The notes: a model not told the origin generated them from the letters alone. Counted from the first letter of the stretch, positions 52,498 through 62,153 are shown. The stretch is 64,000 bases of DNA from Thermohalobaculum sp039513195 (GCA_039513195.1 JBCCRM010000019.1:1-64000); one strand, 5' to 3'. Made by a program: numbers and translations.

Positions 52498-53586
52498 TCA
52501 GCGCAGTTTCAGGGTCGCGAGCCCAATCAGTGCCAGGATCACCGCGATGATCCAAAAGCGGATGACAATGGTCGGTTCTTGCCAGCCCTTCTGCTCGAAA
52601 TGGTGGTGGATCGGTGCCATGCGGAACACACGCTTGCCGGTCATCTTAAAGCTCGCGACTTGAACGATCACCGACACGGCCTCCAAAACGAAGAGCCCGC
52701 CGATGATCGCCAGCACGATCTCGTGCTTGGCCGCCACCGCAATCGCCCCCAGCGCACCGCCCAAGGCGAGCGAGCCGGTGTCGCCCATGAACACCATCGC
52801 CGGCGGAGCGTTGTACCAGAGAAAGCCCAACCCGGCCCCGATCAGGGCCGCGCAGAAGATGGTGATCTCTCCCGTCCCTGGCACGTAGTGCAGTTGCAGA
52901 TACTCGGTGAAGTCGGTCCGTCCGACCACATAGGCGATGATGCCGAGGGAACCTGCCGCGATCATCACCGGCATGATCGCCAGGCCGTCGAGCCCGTCAG
53001 TCAGGTTCACGGCATTAGCGCTGCCGGCGATAACCAGCATGGCGAAGGGCGCATAGAGCAGCCCCACCTGCCACAGCGTGTCCTTGAATACCGGCACGGC
53101 GATGGCGTTCTGCATCTCGGCAGGTTGCAGGCTGGTCGCCCAAATCGCGGCGCCCAGCGAGAGACCCAGCCCCAGGCCCAGGCGAACCCGGCCCGGCACG
53201 CCCTTGGCGCTGTATTTGGTGACCTTCATCAGATCGTCGGCAAAGCCGATAGCCCCAAATCCCGCAGTCACCAGCAGAACGATCCACACAAAGCCATTGT
53301 CGAGCCGCGCCCATAACAGCGTCGAGATCACCAGAGCGCCCAAGATCATCACGCCACCCATGGTCGGCGTTCCCGCCTTCTCGACAATATGCCTCTCAGG
53401 CCCGTCCTCGCGGATCGGCTGACCCTTTTTCTGCAGGGCGCGCAGCCAATTGATGATCGGCCTGCCGAACAGAAACCCGAAGACCAGCGCTGTCATGAAC
53501 GCCCCACCCGCGCGGAAGGTGATGTAGCGGAACAGGTTGAATACATCGCCGCCGTCGGTCAGCGGGGTCAGCAGGTGGTAGAGCAT
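52498..53586 (-). CDS. mraY: phospho-N-acetylmuramoyl-pentapeptide-transferase
   Basis: 362 aa with about ten TM helices. Starts MLYHLLTPLTDGGDVFNLFRYITFR, with PTMGGVMILGAL, the Mg-binding GFADDLMKVTKYSAKGV, VNLTDGLDGLAIMPV, GDTGSLALGGALG and MAPIHHHFEQKGW. Transfers phospho-MurNAc-pentapeptide to undecaprenyl phosphate, forming lipid I. The start is 1 bp after the murF stop. Confidence 0.97.
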   Translation of the reverse strand: MLYHLLTPLTDGGDVFNLFRYITFRAGGAFMTALVFGFLFGRPIINWLRALQKKGQPIREDGPERHIVEKAGTPTMGGVMILGALVISTLLWARLDNGFVWIVLLVTAGFGAIGFADDLMKVTKYSAKGVPGRVRLGLGLGLSLGAAIWATSLQPAEMQNAIAVPVFKDTLWQVGLLYAPFAMLVIAGSANAVNLTDGLDGLAIMPVMIAAGSLGIIAYVVGRTDFTEYLQLHYVPGTGEITIFCAALIGAGLGFLWYNAPPAMVFMGDTGSLALGGALGAIAVAAKHEIVLAIIGGLFVLEAVSVIVQVASFKMTGKRVFRMAPIHHHFEQKGWQEPTIVIRFWIIAVILALIGLATLKLR

Positions 53587-53587
53587 G

Positions 53588-55036
53588 TCATTCCTCCCCG
53601 GCCCTTGGGGCGCGGGCGCTCCCGAGGCTCTTTACGGCATCCACCACGCATATCATGCGGGCGCCGAGAGAGCCCTTGACCATGCAGACATCGCCGGCGT
53701 CAACCAGACGTCGTGTCAGGCTGGCGAGTTTCTCGCTATCCTCGCACCATTCGCCGCGTCGCTCTGTTGGCAGGGCATGCCACAGCGACCGCATCCGCGG
53801 CCCGCAGCAATGGATGAGGTCGATGTCCTCGATCTCCGCCAGATCGGCAAGGCCGGCATGGAACTCCTTCTCCTGCGGCCCGAGCTCCAGCATATCGCCC
53901 AGGAAAGCGATCCGGCGACCGCGCGCGACCCGGCCGATATCGTCGGTGACCGGGGCGGTGGCCAGCACCGCGAGGGCAGCCCGCATCGAGGCGGGGTTGG
54001 CGTTATAGCTCTCGTCGATCAGCGACAGCTTGCCATCGAGCCCCGCCGGCCCCAGCAGGATCTCCCAGCGGGACCCTCGCCCCTCCGCCGCCTTCCATTG
54101 GCAGAGAGCGACGGCGCACCGGGCGAGATCGGCGCCCACTTCCACCGCCGCGGCCAGGGCAGCCAGGGCATTGCCTGCAAAATGCGCCCCCGGCGCGCCG
54201 AGCTTAAAGCTCAGCGGTGCATCGCCCACCTCCGCGCGGATCACGGTCGCCTCGCCCGCAACCTTGGCGCTCAGCAGGCGGAAGTCGCCGGTCTGTCCGA
54301 ACCGGATCTGATTGGCGCCACCGGTGAGGGCCGAGAGGCGCCCGAAATACGGGTTGTCGGCGGGCAGGACTGCGGTGCCCCCGGGATCGAGGCCCTGGAA
54401 AATCTCCGCCTTCGCATCGGCGATCTCGGCGACGGAGTTGAAATGCTCCAGATGCACCGCCTCGACCGTGGTGACCACGGCCACATGGGGCCGCGCCATC
54501 CTTGAAAGCGGCGTGATCTCACCGGGATGGTTCATCCCGATCTCGATCACCGCAAAGTCAGCATCGGGCGGCATCCGCGCGAGCGTCAGCGGAACGCCCC
54601 AGTGATTGTTGAAGCTCTTCTCGGCCGCATGGACCGTACCGGCGGTGGCAAGGATCTGGCGCAGCATCTCCTTGGTCGATGTCTTGCCGACAGAACCGGT
54701 CACCGCAACCACCTTCGCCGTCGCCCGGTCGCGCCCGGCTCGCCCAATGGCCTGCAGCCCGGCGAGCGTGTCACCCACCACCAGAAGGGGCGCGTCGGCT
54801 GCCACATCCTCCGGCCTGCGGGTGACCAGCGCCGCGCCGGCCCCTTTGGCGAGTGCGTCGGCAACAAAGGCGTGGCCGTCCCGGTTCTCCCCCTCCAATG
54901 CCACGAACAGCTCGCCTGGCGCGAGGGAGCGGGTGTCGATGGAGACGCCAGTCACGCTCTGCCACGCGCCCTCGACCCGGCCGCGGGTCGCTGCGGTCAG
55001 ATCGGCCGCGGTCCAGAGAACGGGGGCGCCGGTCAT
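53588..55036 (-). CDS. murF: UDP-N-acetylmuramoyl-tripeptide--D-alanyl-D-alanine ligase
   Basis: 482 aa. N-terminal VTGVSIDTRSLAPGELFVALEGENRDGHAF, ATP loop VAVTGSVGKTSTKEMLRQIL, NNHWGVPLTLARM, EIGMNHPGEI, IDESYNANPASMRAAL. Attaches D-Ala-D-Ala (from Ddl) to the tripeptide precursor. Overlaps murE by four bases. Confidence 0.96.
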   Translation of the reverse strand: MTGAPVLWTAADLTAATRGRVEGAWQSVTGVSIDTRSLAPGELFVALEGENRDGHAFVADALAKGAGAALVTRRPEDVAADAPLLVVGDTLAGLQAIGRAGRDRATAKVVAVTGSVGKTSTKEMLRQILATAGTVHAAEKSFNNHWGVPLTLARMPPDADFAVIEIGMNHPGEITPLSRMARPHVAVVTTVEAVHLEHFNSVAEIADAKAEIFQGLDPGGTAVLPADNPYFGRLSALTGGANQIRFGQTGDFRLLSAKVAGEATVIRAEVGDAPLSFKLGAPGAHFAGNALAALAAAVEVGADLARCAVALCQWKAAEGRGSRWEILLGPAGLDGKLSLIDESYNANPASMRAALAVLATAPVTDDIGRVARGRRIAFLGDMLELGPQEKEFHAGLADLAEIEDIDLIHCCGPRMRSLWHALPTERRGEWCEDSEKLASLTRRLVDAGDVCMVKGSLGARMICVVDAVKSLGSARAPRAGEE

Positions 55037-56604
55037 TGCCTGCCCATGATCTCGGCCTGCATGCCGTCGAGCGCCGCGACGGAGGCGCGCGCCTGATCAC
55101 CATCGTCGAAGGGCAGAACCTCGCCCGCGATCTCTTGACCCTGCTCATGCCCCTTGCCGGCGATCAGCAGCATATCCTCCGAAACCTTCAGCGCATCGAT
55201 CCCCGCGAGGATCGCAGCCGCCCGCCCACCGATCTCGTCGGCCTCCGGACAGGCCGCCATGATCGCCGCGCGGATCTTCGCCGGATCCTCGGACCGCGGG
55301 TTGTCGTCGGTGACGATGGCGAGGTCGGCGTGATCCGAAGCGGCCTTGCCCATCATCGGGCGCTTGCCGGGGTCGCGGTCGCCGCCGGCGCCGAACACCA
55401 CCACCAGCCGGCCGCGGCAATGGGGCCGCAACGCCTGCAGCGCAACCCGCAGTGCATCGGGCGTGTGGGCATAATCGACATAGATGGCGGCGCCGTTCTG
55501 GCGCTTTGCGACCAGCTCCATCCGGCCCTTCACGCCATGGAGACCCGGCAGCGCATGGAACACCGCCTTGGCCTCGGTGCCCGAGCCGAGCGCCATGGCA
55601 GCCGCCAAAGCGACATTCTCCGCCTGGAAGGCGCCGACCAGCGGCAGAGGGACGAGACGCTCCGCCCCGTCCCAGACCAGGCGCACATCCTGCCCGTCGG
55701 GGCGGAAGCGCTGCTCGACAACTCGCAGGTCGCACTCCACCCCCGGCCCGACAGAGACGATCCGTTGCCCACGCCGCTCGGCGGCCTGCCAGAAATCCGA
55801 CATCGCCCCATCGCGCACATTGATCACCGCGACCCCATCCGGTGGCAGTACATCGGCGAAGAGACGCAGTTTCGCGTCGCGGTAATCCTCAAAACTCGCG
55901 TGATAGTCGAGATGGTCGCGGCTGATATTGCTGAACCCCGCGACCGACAGGCGGACCCCATCCAGCCGATGCTGCGCCAGCCCGTGGGAGGACGCCTCCA
56001 TCGCCGCATGGGTCACGCCACGCTCGACCAGACGGGCCAACAGCCCGTGCAGCGTGATGGGCTCCGGCGTCGTATGCGCCAGGGGCTCGGTGAAGTCCGG
56101 TCCCTCCACTCCAGTGGTGCCGAAAACCGCCGCCTGCTCGCCCGCGCCCTGCCAGATCTGGGCGAGAAAACTCGCGGTGGACGTCTTGCCATTGGTGCCC
56201 GTGACAGCGCCGATCACCGCAGGCTGCGTGCCGTAGAACGCTGCTGCCATCTGCGCCAGCTTCGCTCGCGGGGTCTCGGTGAGGAAAACCGGGATCGGCA
56301 GCCCTCCCTCGCCCGCACGGATCTTCTCAACCCCCTCGGGCGTTGCGACGACAGCGACAGCGCCCTGGCGGATCGCATAGGTCGCGAACTCCGCGCCATC
56401 GAGCTTTGTGCCCGGAATGGCAACGAAGACAAAGCCATCGCGCACCTGGCGGCTGTCGACCGCCAATCCGGTGACCGGCAGATCGGGCGACACGGCAGGC
56501 CCCTCCACCGGCAGATCCATCAGCCGCAGCGCCGTCAGATCCCTCGCAGGGGCGGGTCGGTCCGGGCTGTCGGTCTCATGGCTCACGGGCTGTCCCATCG
56601 GCAA
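55033..56604 (-). CDS. murE: UDP-N-acetylmuramoylalanyl-D-glutamate--2,6-diaminopimelate ligase
   Basis: 523 aa if started at ATG 56604; ATG 56598 and GTG 56589 are alternatives and all overlap the 3' end of ftsI. ATP loop GAVTGTNGKTSTASFLAQIW, NISRDHLDYHASFEDYRDAKLRLF, YAHTPDALRVAL and, near the C-terminus, DDNPRSEDP, the DNPR motif that selects meso-diaminopimelate. So the peptidoglycan stem is the DAP type, as expected for a Gram-negative. Confidence 0.96.
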   Translation of the reverse strand: MPMGQPVSHETDSPDRPAPARDLTALRLMDLPVEGPAVSPDLPVTGLAVDSRQVRDGFVFVAIPGTKLDGAEFATYAIRQGAVAVVATPEGVEKIRAGEGGLPIPVFLTETPRAKLAQMAAAFYGTQPAVIGAVTGTNGKTSTASFLAQIWQGAGEQAAVFGTTGVEGPDFTEPLAHTTPEPITLHGLLARLVERGVTHAAMEASSHGLAQHRLDGVRLSVAGFSNISRDHLDYHASFEDYRDAKLRLFADVLPPDGVAVINVRDGAMSDFWQAAERRGQRIVSVGPGVECDLRVVEQRFRPDGQDVRLVWDGAERLVPLPLVGAFQAENVALAAAMALGSGTEAKAVFHALPGLHGVKGRMELVAKRQNGAAIYVDYAHTPDALRVALQALRPHCRGRLVVVFGAGGDRDPGKRPMMGKAASDHADLAIVTDDNPRSEDPAKIRAAIMAACPEADEIGGRAAAILAGIDALKVSEDMLLIAGKGHEQGQEIAGEVLPFDDGDQARASVAALDGMQAEIMGRQ

Positions 56605-58375
56605 AGGCCGTCAAGGTCGCATCGGCCGGCGGCAACGCCATCGGCAAGGGGCGCAGCCCCAAAAGCGGAGCGACCCGGCGGATCACCTCGCCCGCCACGG
56701 GCACCGCGGTGCGGCTCGCCTCCCGCACCGGGCGCGACCCCTCGCGGTTGGTGGGCTCGTCCAGCGACACGATCAGAGCATATCGCGGCGCCGAGACCGG
56801 GAAAATAGAAGCGAATGTCGCGATCACCCGGTCGCGATAATAGCCGCCGCCCTCGGCCCTCGGGCGGGGTTTGTCCGCCGTGCCGGTCTTGCCGCCAACC
56901 TCATAGCCCGGCACATCGGCACGCCTGCCGGTGCCGTTGCGCACCGTCTCCCGCAGGATCTGCGCCATCTGCCGCGATACGCGGGCCGAGAAGACCCGGT
57001 CCCCCTCACGCCGCTCCGGCGCCTCGGCCCCGGCCAGCAGCGTCGGGCTCACCGGCCAGCCGTCATTGGCAAGCGTCGCATAGGCGGCCGCCAAATGCAC
57101 CGGCGAGACCGAGATGCCATGCCCATAGGACATTGTGATGGTGCTGAGATCAGTCCAGCGCTGGGGCAGCAAGGGTACGGCCTGGCGAGCTTCGCCCAGC
57201 TCCAGCCCAGTCTTCGACAAGAGCCCCAGCTTTTTCAGATACTCGCGAAACCGCGGCGTGCCGACCCGCAGCACCAGTTTCGCCGAGCCGACATTGGAGG
57301 AGCGGACCACGATCTCGGTCAGGCTCATCACATCGGGCATCTTGTGCATGTCGCGGATCCGCCGGCGGCCGTGATAGAACGCCTCGCCGGTCTCGATCAG
57401 CGTCTCCGGCGCCGCGACACCGGTTTCCAGCGCCACCGCAGCGGTCAGCACCTTGAACGTCGAGCCGAGCTCATAAACCCCCTGCGCTGCGCGGTTGAAG
57501 CGCGGATCGTCGCCCTGGTCCGCATAGATCTCGTTCGGCCGTTTGTTGGGATCGAAATCCGGCAGCGAGACCATGGCCAGGATCTCGCCGGTCTCGACAT
57601 CCATGATCACCGCCGCAGCGCCCTTGGCCGTGAAGCGGCGCATCCCCGCGGCCAACACCTCGCGGAGCGCCGTCTGCGCGCCCAGATCGATCGAGAGGCG
57701 CACGGGCTCGCCAGCCCGCTCCGGATCGCGGAGGCGGGCATCCATCACTTGCTCGACCCCCGCAACCCCGGCATAGCGGGCGAAGCTCACGCCTTCTTCA
57801 GCGGCGCGGACGGCGCCGACCAGATGGGCGGTCGGCCGTCCAGCCGGATAGATCCGCACATCGCGCGGCCCGAAATAGAGGCCCGGGCGGCCCAGATCGT
57901 GGATCGCCGCCTTTTGGCGCGGGGTGATCGGGCGCTGGACCCAGACGAATTTTTTCGGCGAAGCGAAAGAGGCCAGCACCTCCGCCACCGGTTTACCGAG
58001 GATCTTCGCGACCTCGGTCGCCGTGCCGGCCGGGTCGGTCAGCTCCTTCGGCCGGGCATAGAGCGACCAGGCGGGCAGATTGGCGGCTAGTATTGCGCCG
58101 TTGCGGTCGGCGATGGCACCGCGCACGGGTTTCGAGCCCTGGCTACCCTGGCTGAGGCGCGGCTCCTCCGGATCGCTAAGCGCCATCATGCCCATGCGAA
58201 CGCCGACGGTGGCATAGACCAGGCAAAACGCAGCAATCACCAGCATCAGCCGCCAGTCGTCGCGCATCCGCGCCTCTGCCTGGCCGCGACCGGGCCGGGC
58301 CGGGGCAACAGGGCGCCCGGCCACGGCCGGCGCGGGCTCCTCCGGCAGGGGCAGCATAGGCGAGGGATCAGTCAT
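56576..58375 (-). CDS. ftsI: peptidoglycan D,D-transpeptidase FtsI (PBP3)
   Basis: 599 aa from ATG 58375, eight bases inside the ftsL 3' end. A Pro-rich cytoplasmic leader, TM helix (LMLVIAAFCLVYATVGVRMGMM), pedestal domain (RGAIADRNGAILAANLP, AHLVGAV) and transpeptidase: SxxK at ELGSTFKVLTAA (active Ser), SSN at VVRSSNVGSA and KTG at VGGKTGTADKP. Crosslinks septal peptidoglycan with FtsW. The leader is longer than in E. coli. Confidence 0.96.
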   Translation of the reverse strand: MTDPSPMLPLPEEPAPAVAGRPVAPARPGRGQAEARMRDDWRLMLVIAAFCLVYATVGVRMGMMALSDPEEPRLSQGSQGSKPVRGAIADRNGAILAANLPAWSLYARPKELTDPAGTATEVAKILGKPVAEVLASFASPKKFVWVQRPITPRQKAAIHDLGRPGLYFGPRDVRIYPAGRPTAHLVGAVRAAEEGVSFARYAGVAGVEQVMDARLRDPERAGEPVRLSIDLGAQTALREVLAAGMRRFTAKGAAAVIMDVETGEILAMVSLPDFDPNKRPNEIYADQGDDPRFNRAAQGVYELGSTFKVLTAAVALETGVAAPETLIETGEAFYHGRRRIRDMHKMPDVMSLTEIVVRSSNVGSAKLVLRVGTPRFREYLKKLGLLSKTGLELGEARQAVPLLPQRWTDLSTITMSYGHGISVSPVHLAAAYATLANDGWPVSPTLLAGAEAPERREGDRVFSARVSRQMAQILRETVRNGTGRRADVPGYEVGGKTGTADKPRPRAEGGGYYRDRVIATFASIFPVSAPRYALIVSLDEPTNREGSRPVREASRTAVPVAGEVIRRVAPLLGLRPLPMALPPADATLTAFADGTAREP

Positions 58376-58805
58376 TCCGCACCCCAGGGCTCGGTCGGAC
58401 CGGTGGCAGCGTCTTTCGCCCGGCAGGGTCCGAAGCCGCTTCCCGCTCGGCCTCCCGCGAGGCCAAAACCGCAGAGACGGCAGCAGAAATCGCGACGGAG
58501 AGCGGGTCCGGTGCTGCCTGCGGCGGATAGGGCACCTCTGCGACATGGCCGAAGCGTTCCGGCGCCATCGGCACCAACCCCAACGCCGCTTCATGGCGGG
58601 CGACCAGGCGCGTCAGGCGTTCCGGCGCGTTCAGATAGGCCCATTCGACCCGAAGCACCTGCAGCGCCTCGCGCTCCCCAGAGATTTGCCCGCGCAATCG
58701 GTCGATCTCGCCCAGCACCTCCTTGGTGCGATAGTTCACGTCGTAAGCCCAGGCGGCGATCCCGACCACAGAGAGCACAGCGAGCGCGAGGGCACTGCGT
58801 TTCAC
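58368..58805 (-). CDS. ftsL: cell division protein FtsL
   Basis: 145 aa from the GTG at 58805, which overlaps the rsmH stop (GTGA). Bitopic: N-terminal VKRSALALAVLSVVGIAAWAYDV TM helix, then a periplasmic coiled coil (EVLGEIDRLRGQISGEREALQVLRVEWAYLNAPERLTRLVARH) with the W-x-x-L-x-x-P-x-R-L signature. The C-terminal ~60 residues are Ala/Pro-rich. Identified by position and this layout. Confidence 0.9.
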   Translation of the reverse strand: MKRSALALAVLSVVGIAAWAYDVNYRTKEVLGEIDRLRGQISGEREALQVLRVEWAYLNAPERLTRLVARHEAALGLVPMAPERFGHVAEVPYPPQAAPDPLSVAISAAVSAVLASREAEREAASDPAGRKTLPPVRPSPGVRND

Positions 58806-59791
58806 CCTGCCCTCCCGGCTCGGCGCCAAGCCGGCATTGCGGGCAAGCCCAAAGTGGCCGGCGGCACGGTACCCGCGGGGGCAGCGGTCCGCCACGCCGC
58901 CCGCAGCTTGGCAGACCGGGCGCGGGGATTGGCGGCGATCTCCGCCGCACCGGGGGCAACAGGCTTAGCGACCGCCTCGAACCTGGGGCTCAGCGCCGCC
59001 CGCTCCGGCATATGGCGCGACCCGCCGCCGCCGCTGCTGGAGGCCGCCGCGAGATAGCGCTTCACGATCCGATCCTCGAGCGAGTGGAACGTCACAACCG
59101 CCAGCCGCCCGCCGGGGGCAAGGCAGCGCTCCGCCGCCTCAAGCGCCCGGGCGAGCTGCCTCAACTCGTCATTCACCGCGATGCGCAACGCCTGAAAGCT
59201 GCGCGTCGCCGGGTGTGGTTGCCCTGGCTTCGGGCGCGGCAGGCAGCCGGCGACGATCTCTGCCAATCCGACCGTGCCGGTCAGCGGCCCATCCTGCCGT
59301 GCGGCAACGATGGCACGGGCGATCCGGCGCGCGGCCCTCTCCTCGCCGAACACCTTTAGGATCTCCGCCAACGCGCCCTCAGGCGCCCGATTGACGAGAT
59401 CGGCGGCACTCGCGCCCGCGCCGCTCATCCGCATGTCGAGCGGCCCATCGCGCAGAAACGAGAAGCCCCGCTCCGCCTGGTCGAGCTGCATTGAGGAGAC
59501 GCCAATATCCAGCACCACGGCATCGACCGTCGCCATATCGGCGCCCTCAGCCAAGTCGTCGAGCCGGCCGAAGGTCCCCTCGACCACCGACAAGCGCGGA
59601 TCGGCGAAGGCCCCCGCCACGGCAGCGGGATCGCGGTCGACCCCCAGAACGCGGGCGGCGCCTGCCGCCAGGATCGCACGGGAATACCCCCCAGCGCCGA
59701 AGGTCCCATCGAGGACCCGGGCGCCGTCCAAAGGCTGCAGCGCCGCCAGCACGGGCTGCAAAAGCACCGGAACATGCGGGGCCGCGGTCAT
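58802..59791 (-). CDS. rsmH: 16S rRNA (cytosine(1402)-N(4))-methyltransferase
   Basis: 329 aa from ATG 59791 in overlap with the mraZ stop (ATGA). SAM-binding VLDGTFGAGGYSRAIL, VLGVDRDPAAVAGA, DAVVLDIGVSSMQLDQAERGFSF, LDMRMS, and C-terminal TFHSLEDRIVKRYL. Methylates C1402 in the ribosomal P-site. Also called mraW. Confidence 0.97.
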   Translation of the reverse strand: MTAAPHVPVLLQPVLAALQPLDGARVLDGTFGAGGYSRAILAAGAARVLGVDRDPAAVAGAFADPRLSVVEGTFGRLDDLAEGADMATVDAVVLDIGVSSMQLDQAERGFSFLRDGPLDMRMSGAGASAADLVNRAPEGALAEILKVFGEERAARRIARAIVAARQDGPLTGTVGLAEIVAGCLPRPKPGQPHPATRSFQALRIAVNDELRQLARALEAAERCLAPGGRLAVVTFHSLEDRIVKRYLAAASSSGGGGSRHMPERAALSPRFEAVAKPVAPGAAEIAANPRARSAKLRAAWRTAAPAGTVPPATLGLPAMPAWRRAGRAG

Positions 59792-60261
59792 CCATGGAGC
59801 TCCGACAGATCCAGCTTCGCGGCGATCTCCATGCCGCGGGCCGCCTGCGGCTCGTGATGGGCGCGCCAGGTGTCCGGCTCCCACAGCTCAAAGGTCGAAC
59901 CGACGCCGAAGAACATCACATCCTTTTTTACGCCGATCAGGTTGCGCAGCTTCTCCGACAAGACGATCCGGCCGGCATCGTCGATTGGCACCAGCTTGGC
60001 CTTGCCGATGGTCGCGGCGCGCAGAGCGTCCTTATCGGTCTTGGGCAGGACCTTGCCCTCGATCTGCCGGACGAAAACCTGCCAGCCCGGCAGCGAGAAG
60101 CAGGTATGCGCCTCGATCCGCGCCATCTGAGGCACGATGTAGACATAGGTGGAGGACAACTCGTCGAGTACCTTGCGAAACTCGGACGGGATCGAAACCC
60201 GCCCCCGGGGTTCGACCTTGTATTCGTGCTCGCCGGTGAAGAATTTCAGCACTGGCCACAC
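59788..60261 (-). CDS. mraZ: transcriptional regulator MraZ
   Basis: 157 aa from the GTG at 60261; a GTG at 60252 is an alternative. Two AbrB-like half-domains: FTGEHEYKVEPRGRVSIPSEFRKVL and IGKAKLVPIDDAGRIVLSEKLRNLIG, each with the DxxGR-type loop of the family. MraZ rings bind repeated short boxes in front of the mra operon and regulate their own transcription. First gene of the dcw cluster, about 240 bp downstream of the predicted promoter. Confidence 0.94.
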   Translation of the reverse strand: MWPVLKFFTGEHEYKVEPRGRVSIPSEFRKVLDELSSTYVYIVPQMARIEAHTCFSLPGWQVFVRQIEGKVLPKTDKDALRAATIGKAKLVPIDDAGRIVLSEKLRNLIGVKKDVMFFGVGSTFELWEPDTWRAHHEPQAARGMEIAAKLDLSELHG

Positions 60262-60501
60262 CGCCCCGCGTCACGCTTTGGCCCGACGGTCCGCGACGGA
60301 TCGGGCCCCAGAAACGAAGCGGGGCGGACTGGGCCCTTGCGCCTTCTGTCCGCCCCTGTCCCTCGGTCGTCAGCCTCGCCGTGCGTGATCCGTTCGACTG
60401 TCGCGTCTCGCTCCGGATCGTGCCCTGGCCGACTGAGAAAGCGTGCTGCCTGTATGAAACCTGCTCGTTTGTTTTTTGAGCCGCAGCCCTCTCTGGAAAA
60501 G

Positions 60502-60555
60502 GGTATACGCCCCACTTCATCCCCAATCAAGCATAAATTTCCCATTTTGCTCCCA
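60502..60555 (-). promoter_or_regulatory. predicted mra promoter with MraZ-like TGGGN boxes
   Basis: On the minus strand TTGATT (-35, 60525-60530), 17-bp spacer, TATACC (-10, 60502-60507). Four TGGG(A/G) boxes occur at 60510-60514, 60521-60525, 60540-60544 and 60551-60555; the first two lie within the spacer, the inner and outer pairs each at 11-bp period. Boxes of this kind are the known MraZ operator type in other bacteria (there spaced about 10 bp), so self-regulation is inferred. The leader between this and mraZ (60262-60495) shows no gene; the rest back to rnpB has a short ATTTG/CAAAT palindrome (60587-60601). Confidence 0.5.
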
Positions 60556-60811
60556 TAGAAAAGGTGAGCACCCGGAAAATTGGGGTATTTGGTGAACAAA
60601 TAGGCCCTTTATCTCGGGACTGGCCTCCCATTTCTCTCCCGCAACATCCCCGATGGCTCCCCAGTGGTTGCTTGACCCGGGGATCTGGTGGAAGGGAGCG
60701 CAGCAACGGATCACTCGGTAAAACTGTCGGATGTGACGCCTGTGCGTCGAAGACGACGCCGACCAAGACGGGGCGCCAACCAACGGCTGAACGGTGAGAG
60801 GGAAACGGAGT

Positions 60812-61206
60812 GCGGATGACCTGTAAGCCGGGTTCTGTCCCGCCCCACCGGGGCGGGGATGGCCATTCATCTAGGACCGCGGTTGCCCGCGGCCTCGTGC
60901 AGTCCACCCGGACAACGGGCCGGAGACAGCCCCGGGGCACCCGAAGGCCCCCTGTCGTCCCTATCTGACCTTGCTCCCGGTGGGGCTTGCCGTGCCATCG
61001 CCGTTGCCGCCGATGCGGTGGGCTCTTACCCCACCGTTTCACCCTTACCGGCCGGGGGCCGGCGGTCTGTTCTCTGTGGCGCTGTCCCTGAGGCCGCCGC
61101 CCGGAAGCGACAACCCCGCCGGGCGTTACCCGGCACCGTGTCTCCGTGGAGCCCGGACTTTCCTCACCGCACCCAAAGGATGCAGCGCGGCCATCCGGTC
61201 ATCCGC
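60812..61206 (-). ncRNA. rnpB: RNase P RNA (M1 RNA)
   Basis: 395 nt on the minus strand. P1 ends pair perfectly (GCGGATGACC at 61197-61206 with GGTCATCCGC at 60812-60821). The catalytic core is clear: GAGGAAAGTCCGGGCTCC near the 5' end (P4 first strand) and ACAGAACCCGGCTTACAGG near the 3' end (P4 second strand and J2/4), plus the G+C-rich P7-P12 stems. The CCG-rich helices fit the alphaproteobacterial A-type structure. Lies upstream of mraZ; the protein subunit gene rnpA is 54 kb to the left. Confidence 0.95.
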
Positions 61207-61289
61207 GTGGATCGGCCTATCCACAGGCTGCGCTGGGGTCAAGACGGGGCCTGGGTCAAGACGGGGCCTGGGTCGAGAGGGCGCCCCGA

Positions 61290-62012
61290 TCAAGCGGGCG
61301 GCACCGGGTCTTGCACCGGCCAGCGCGCGGCGAGCCGCTCCAGATGCCCCACCCCAGGCCCGGTCGGCGGCCCCGCCGCCTCGCCCGGGCGAAATCGCGC
61401 GGCAAAAGCCTGCCAAACGGCCAAAGTCTCGGGATCCCAGGCGCCGGTAGCGGGCGTGGGATAGCCGAATGCCAGAGCGACCCGCTGGAACGTTCCGGCA
61501 TCCGCCAATCCGCCAGGCCGGCAGCAGTCGAGCCAAACCGCCAACCCCTGCAGCGCCAGCCGCCGCCAGTCGAAGCGCGGGCCAGGATCGACCTTGCGCC
61601 CTGGGGCAATACAGGCATGGCCCACCACCCGCTCTGGGACGATCCGCCAACGGGGCAGCATCTCGGCCAACAGCCCCTCCAGCGCCCGCATTTGCGCCTC
61701 GGCAAAAGGCTCGTCGCCGCGGTTCGCCAGCTCGATGCCGATCGAGTGAGAATTGACGTCCGTAACCGCACCCCACCGCGCAACGCCCGCATGCCACGCG
61801 CGGCGCTCCTCCGGAACCAGGGCTGCGACCTCACCATCCGCTGCGATCAGGTAATGGGCGCTCACCTCGGCGGCTGGGTCGCACAGCCGTTCCCGCGCAG
61901 CCGCAGCGCTCTCCATCGCCGTGTAATGCAGCACCACCATATCCGGCATCGCCCCACCCCGGCGCTCGCCGTGATTGGGAGAGAGCGCTCCCGCCGCCTG
62001 ATGATCCGCCAT
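61290..62012 (-). CDS. N-acetylmuramoyl-L-alanine amidase (AmiD/AmpD type)
   Basis: 240 aa from ATG 62012. Amidase-2 zinc fold: VVLHYTAM (first His), VSAHYLIAADGEVAALVPEERRAWHAG (second His), SIGIELANRGDEPF (catalytic Glu region) and VVGHACIAPGRKVDPGPRFDW (third ligand). A C-terminal ~70 residues (GTFQRVALAFGYPTPATGAWDPETLAVWQAFAARF) resembles a peptidoglycan-binding domain. No clear signal peptide, so it may recycle muropeptides in the cytoplasm or be exported without one. Upstream of rnpB on the same strand. Confidence 0.92.
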   Translation of the reverse strand: MADHQAAGALSPNHGERRGGAMPDMVVLHYTAMESAAAARERLCDPAAEVSAHYLIAADGEVAALVPEERRAWHAGVARWGAVTDVNSHSIGIELANRGDEPFAEAQMRALEGLLAEMLPRWRIVPERVVGHACIAPGRKVDPGPRFDWRRLALQGLAVWLDCCRPGGLADAGTFQRVALAFGYPTPATGAWDPETLAVWQAFAARFRPGEAAGPPTGPGVGHLERLAARWPVQDPVPPA

Positions 62013-62153
62013 CGCCCCTCTTGCCCGACTGTGCCCCGAAAACCGCGCCTGCCCACATGGCCAGGTAGCGGAATGCGGGTCATCCACAACAGGCTTACGC
62101 CCTGGCGTTGCAGATGCTATTGAGCTTGCCGGGGGCAGAAAAGAGGCAAGTCG

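Noticed and set aside
61217..61225. CTATCCACA, a DnaA-box-like sequence upstream of rnpB
   Set aside because: A single near-match without a box cluster or AT-rich unwinding region is not enough for oriC.
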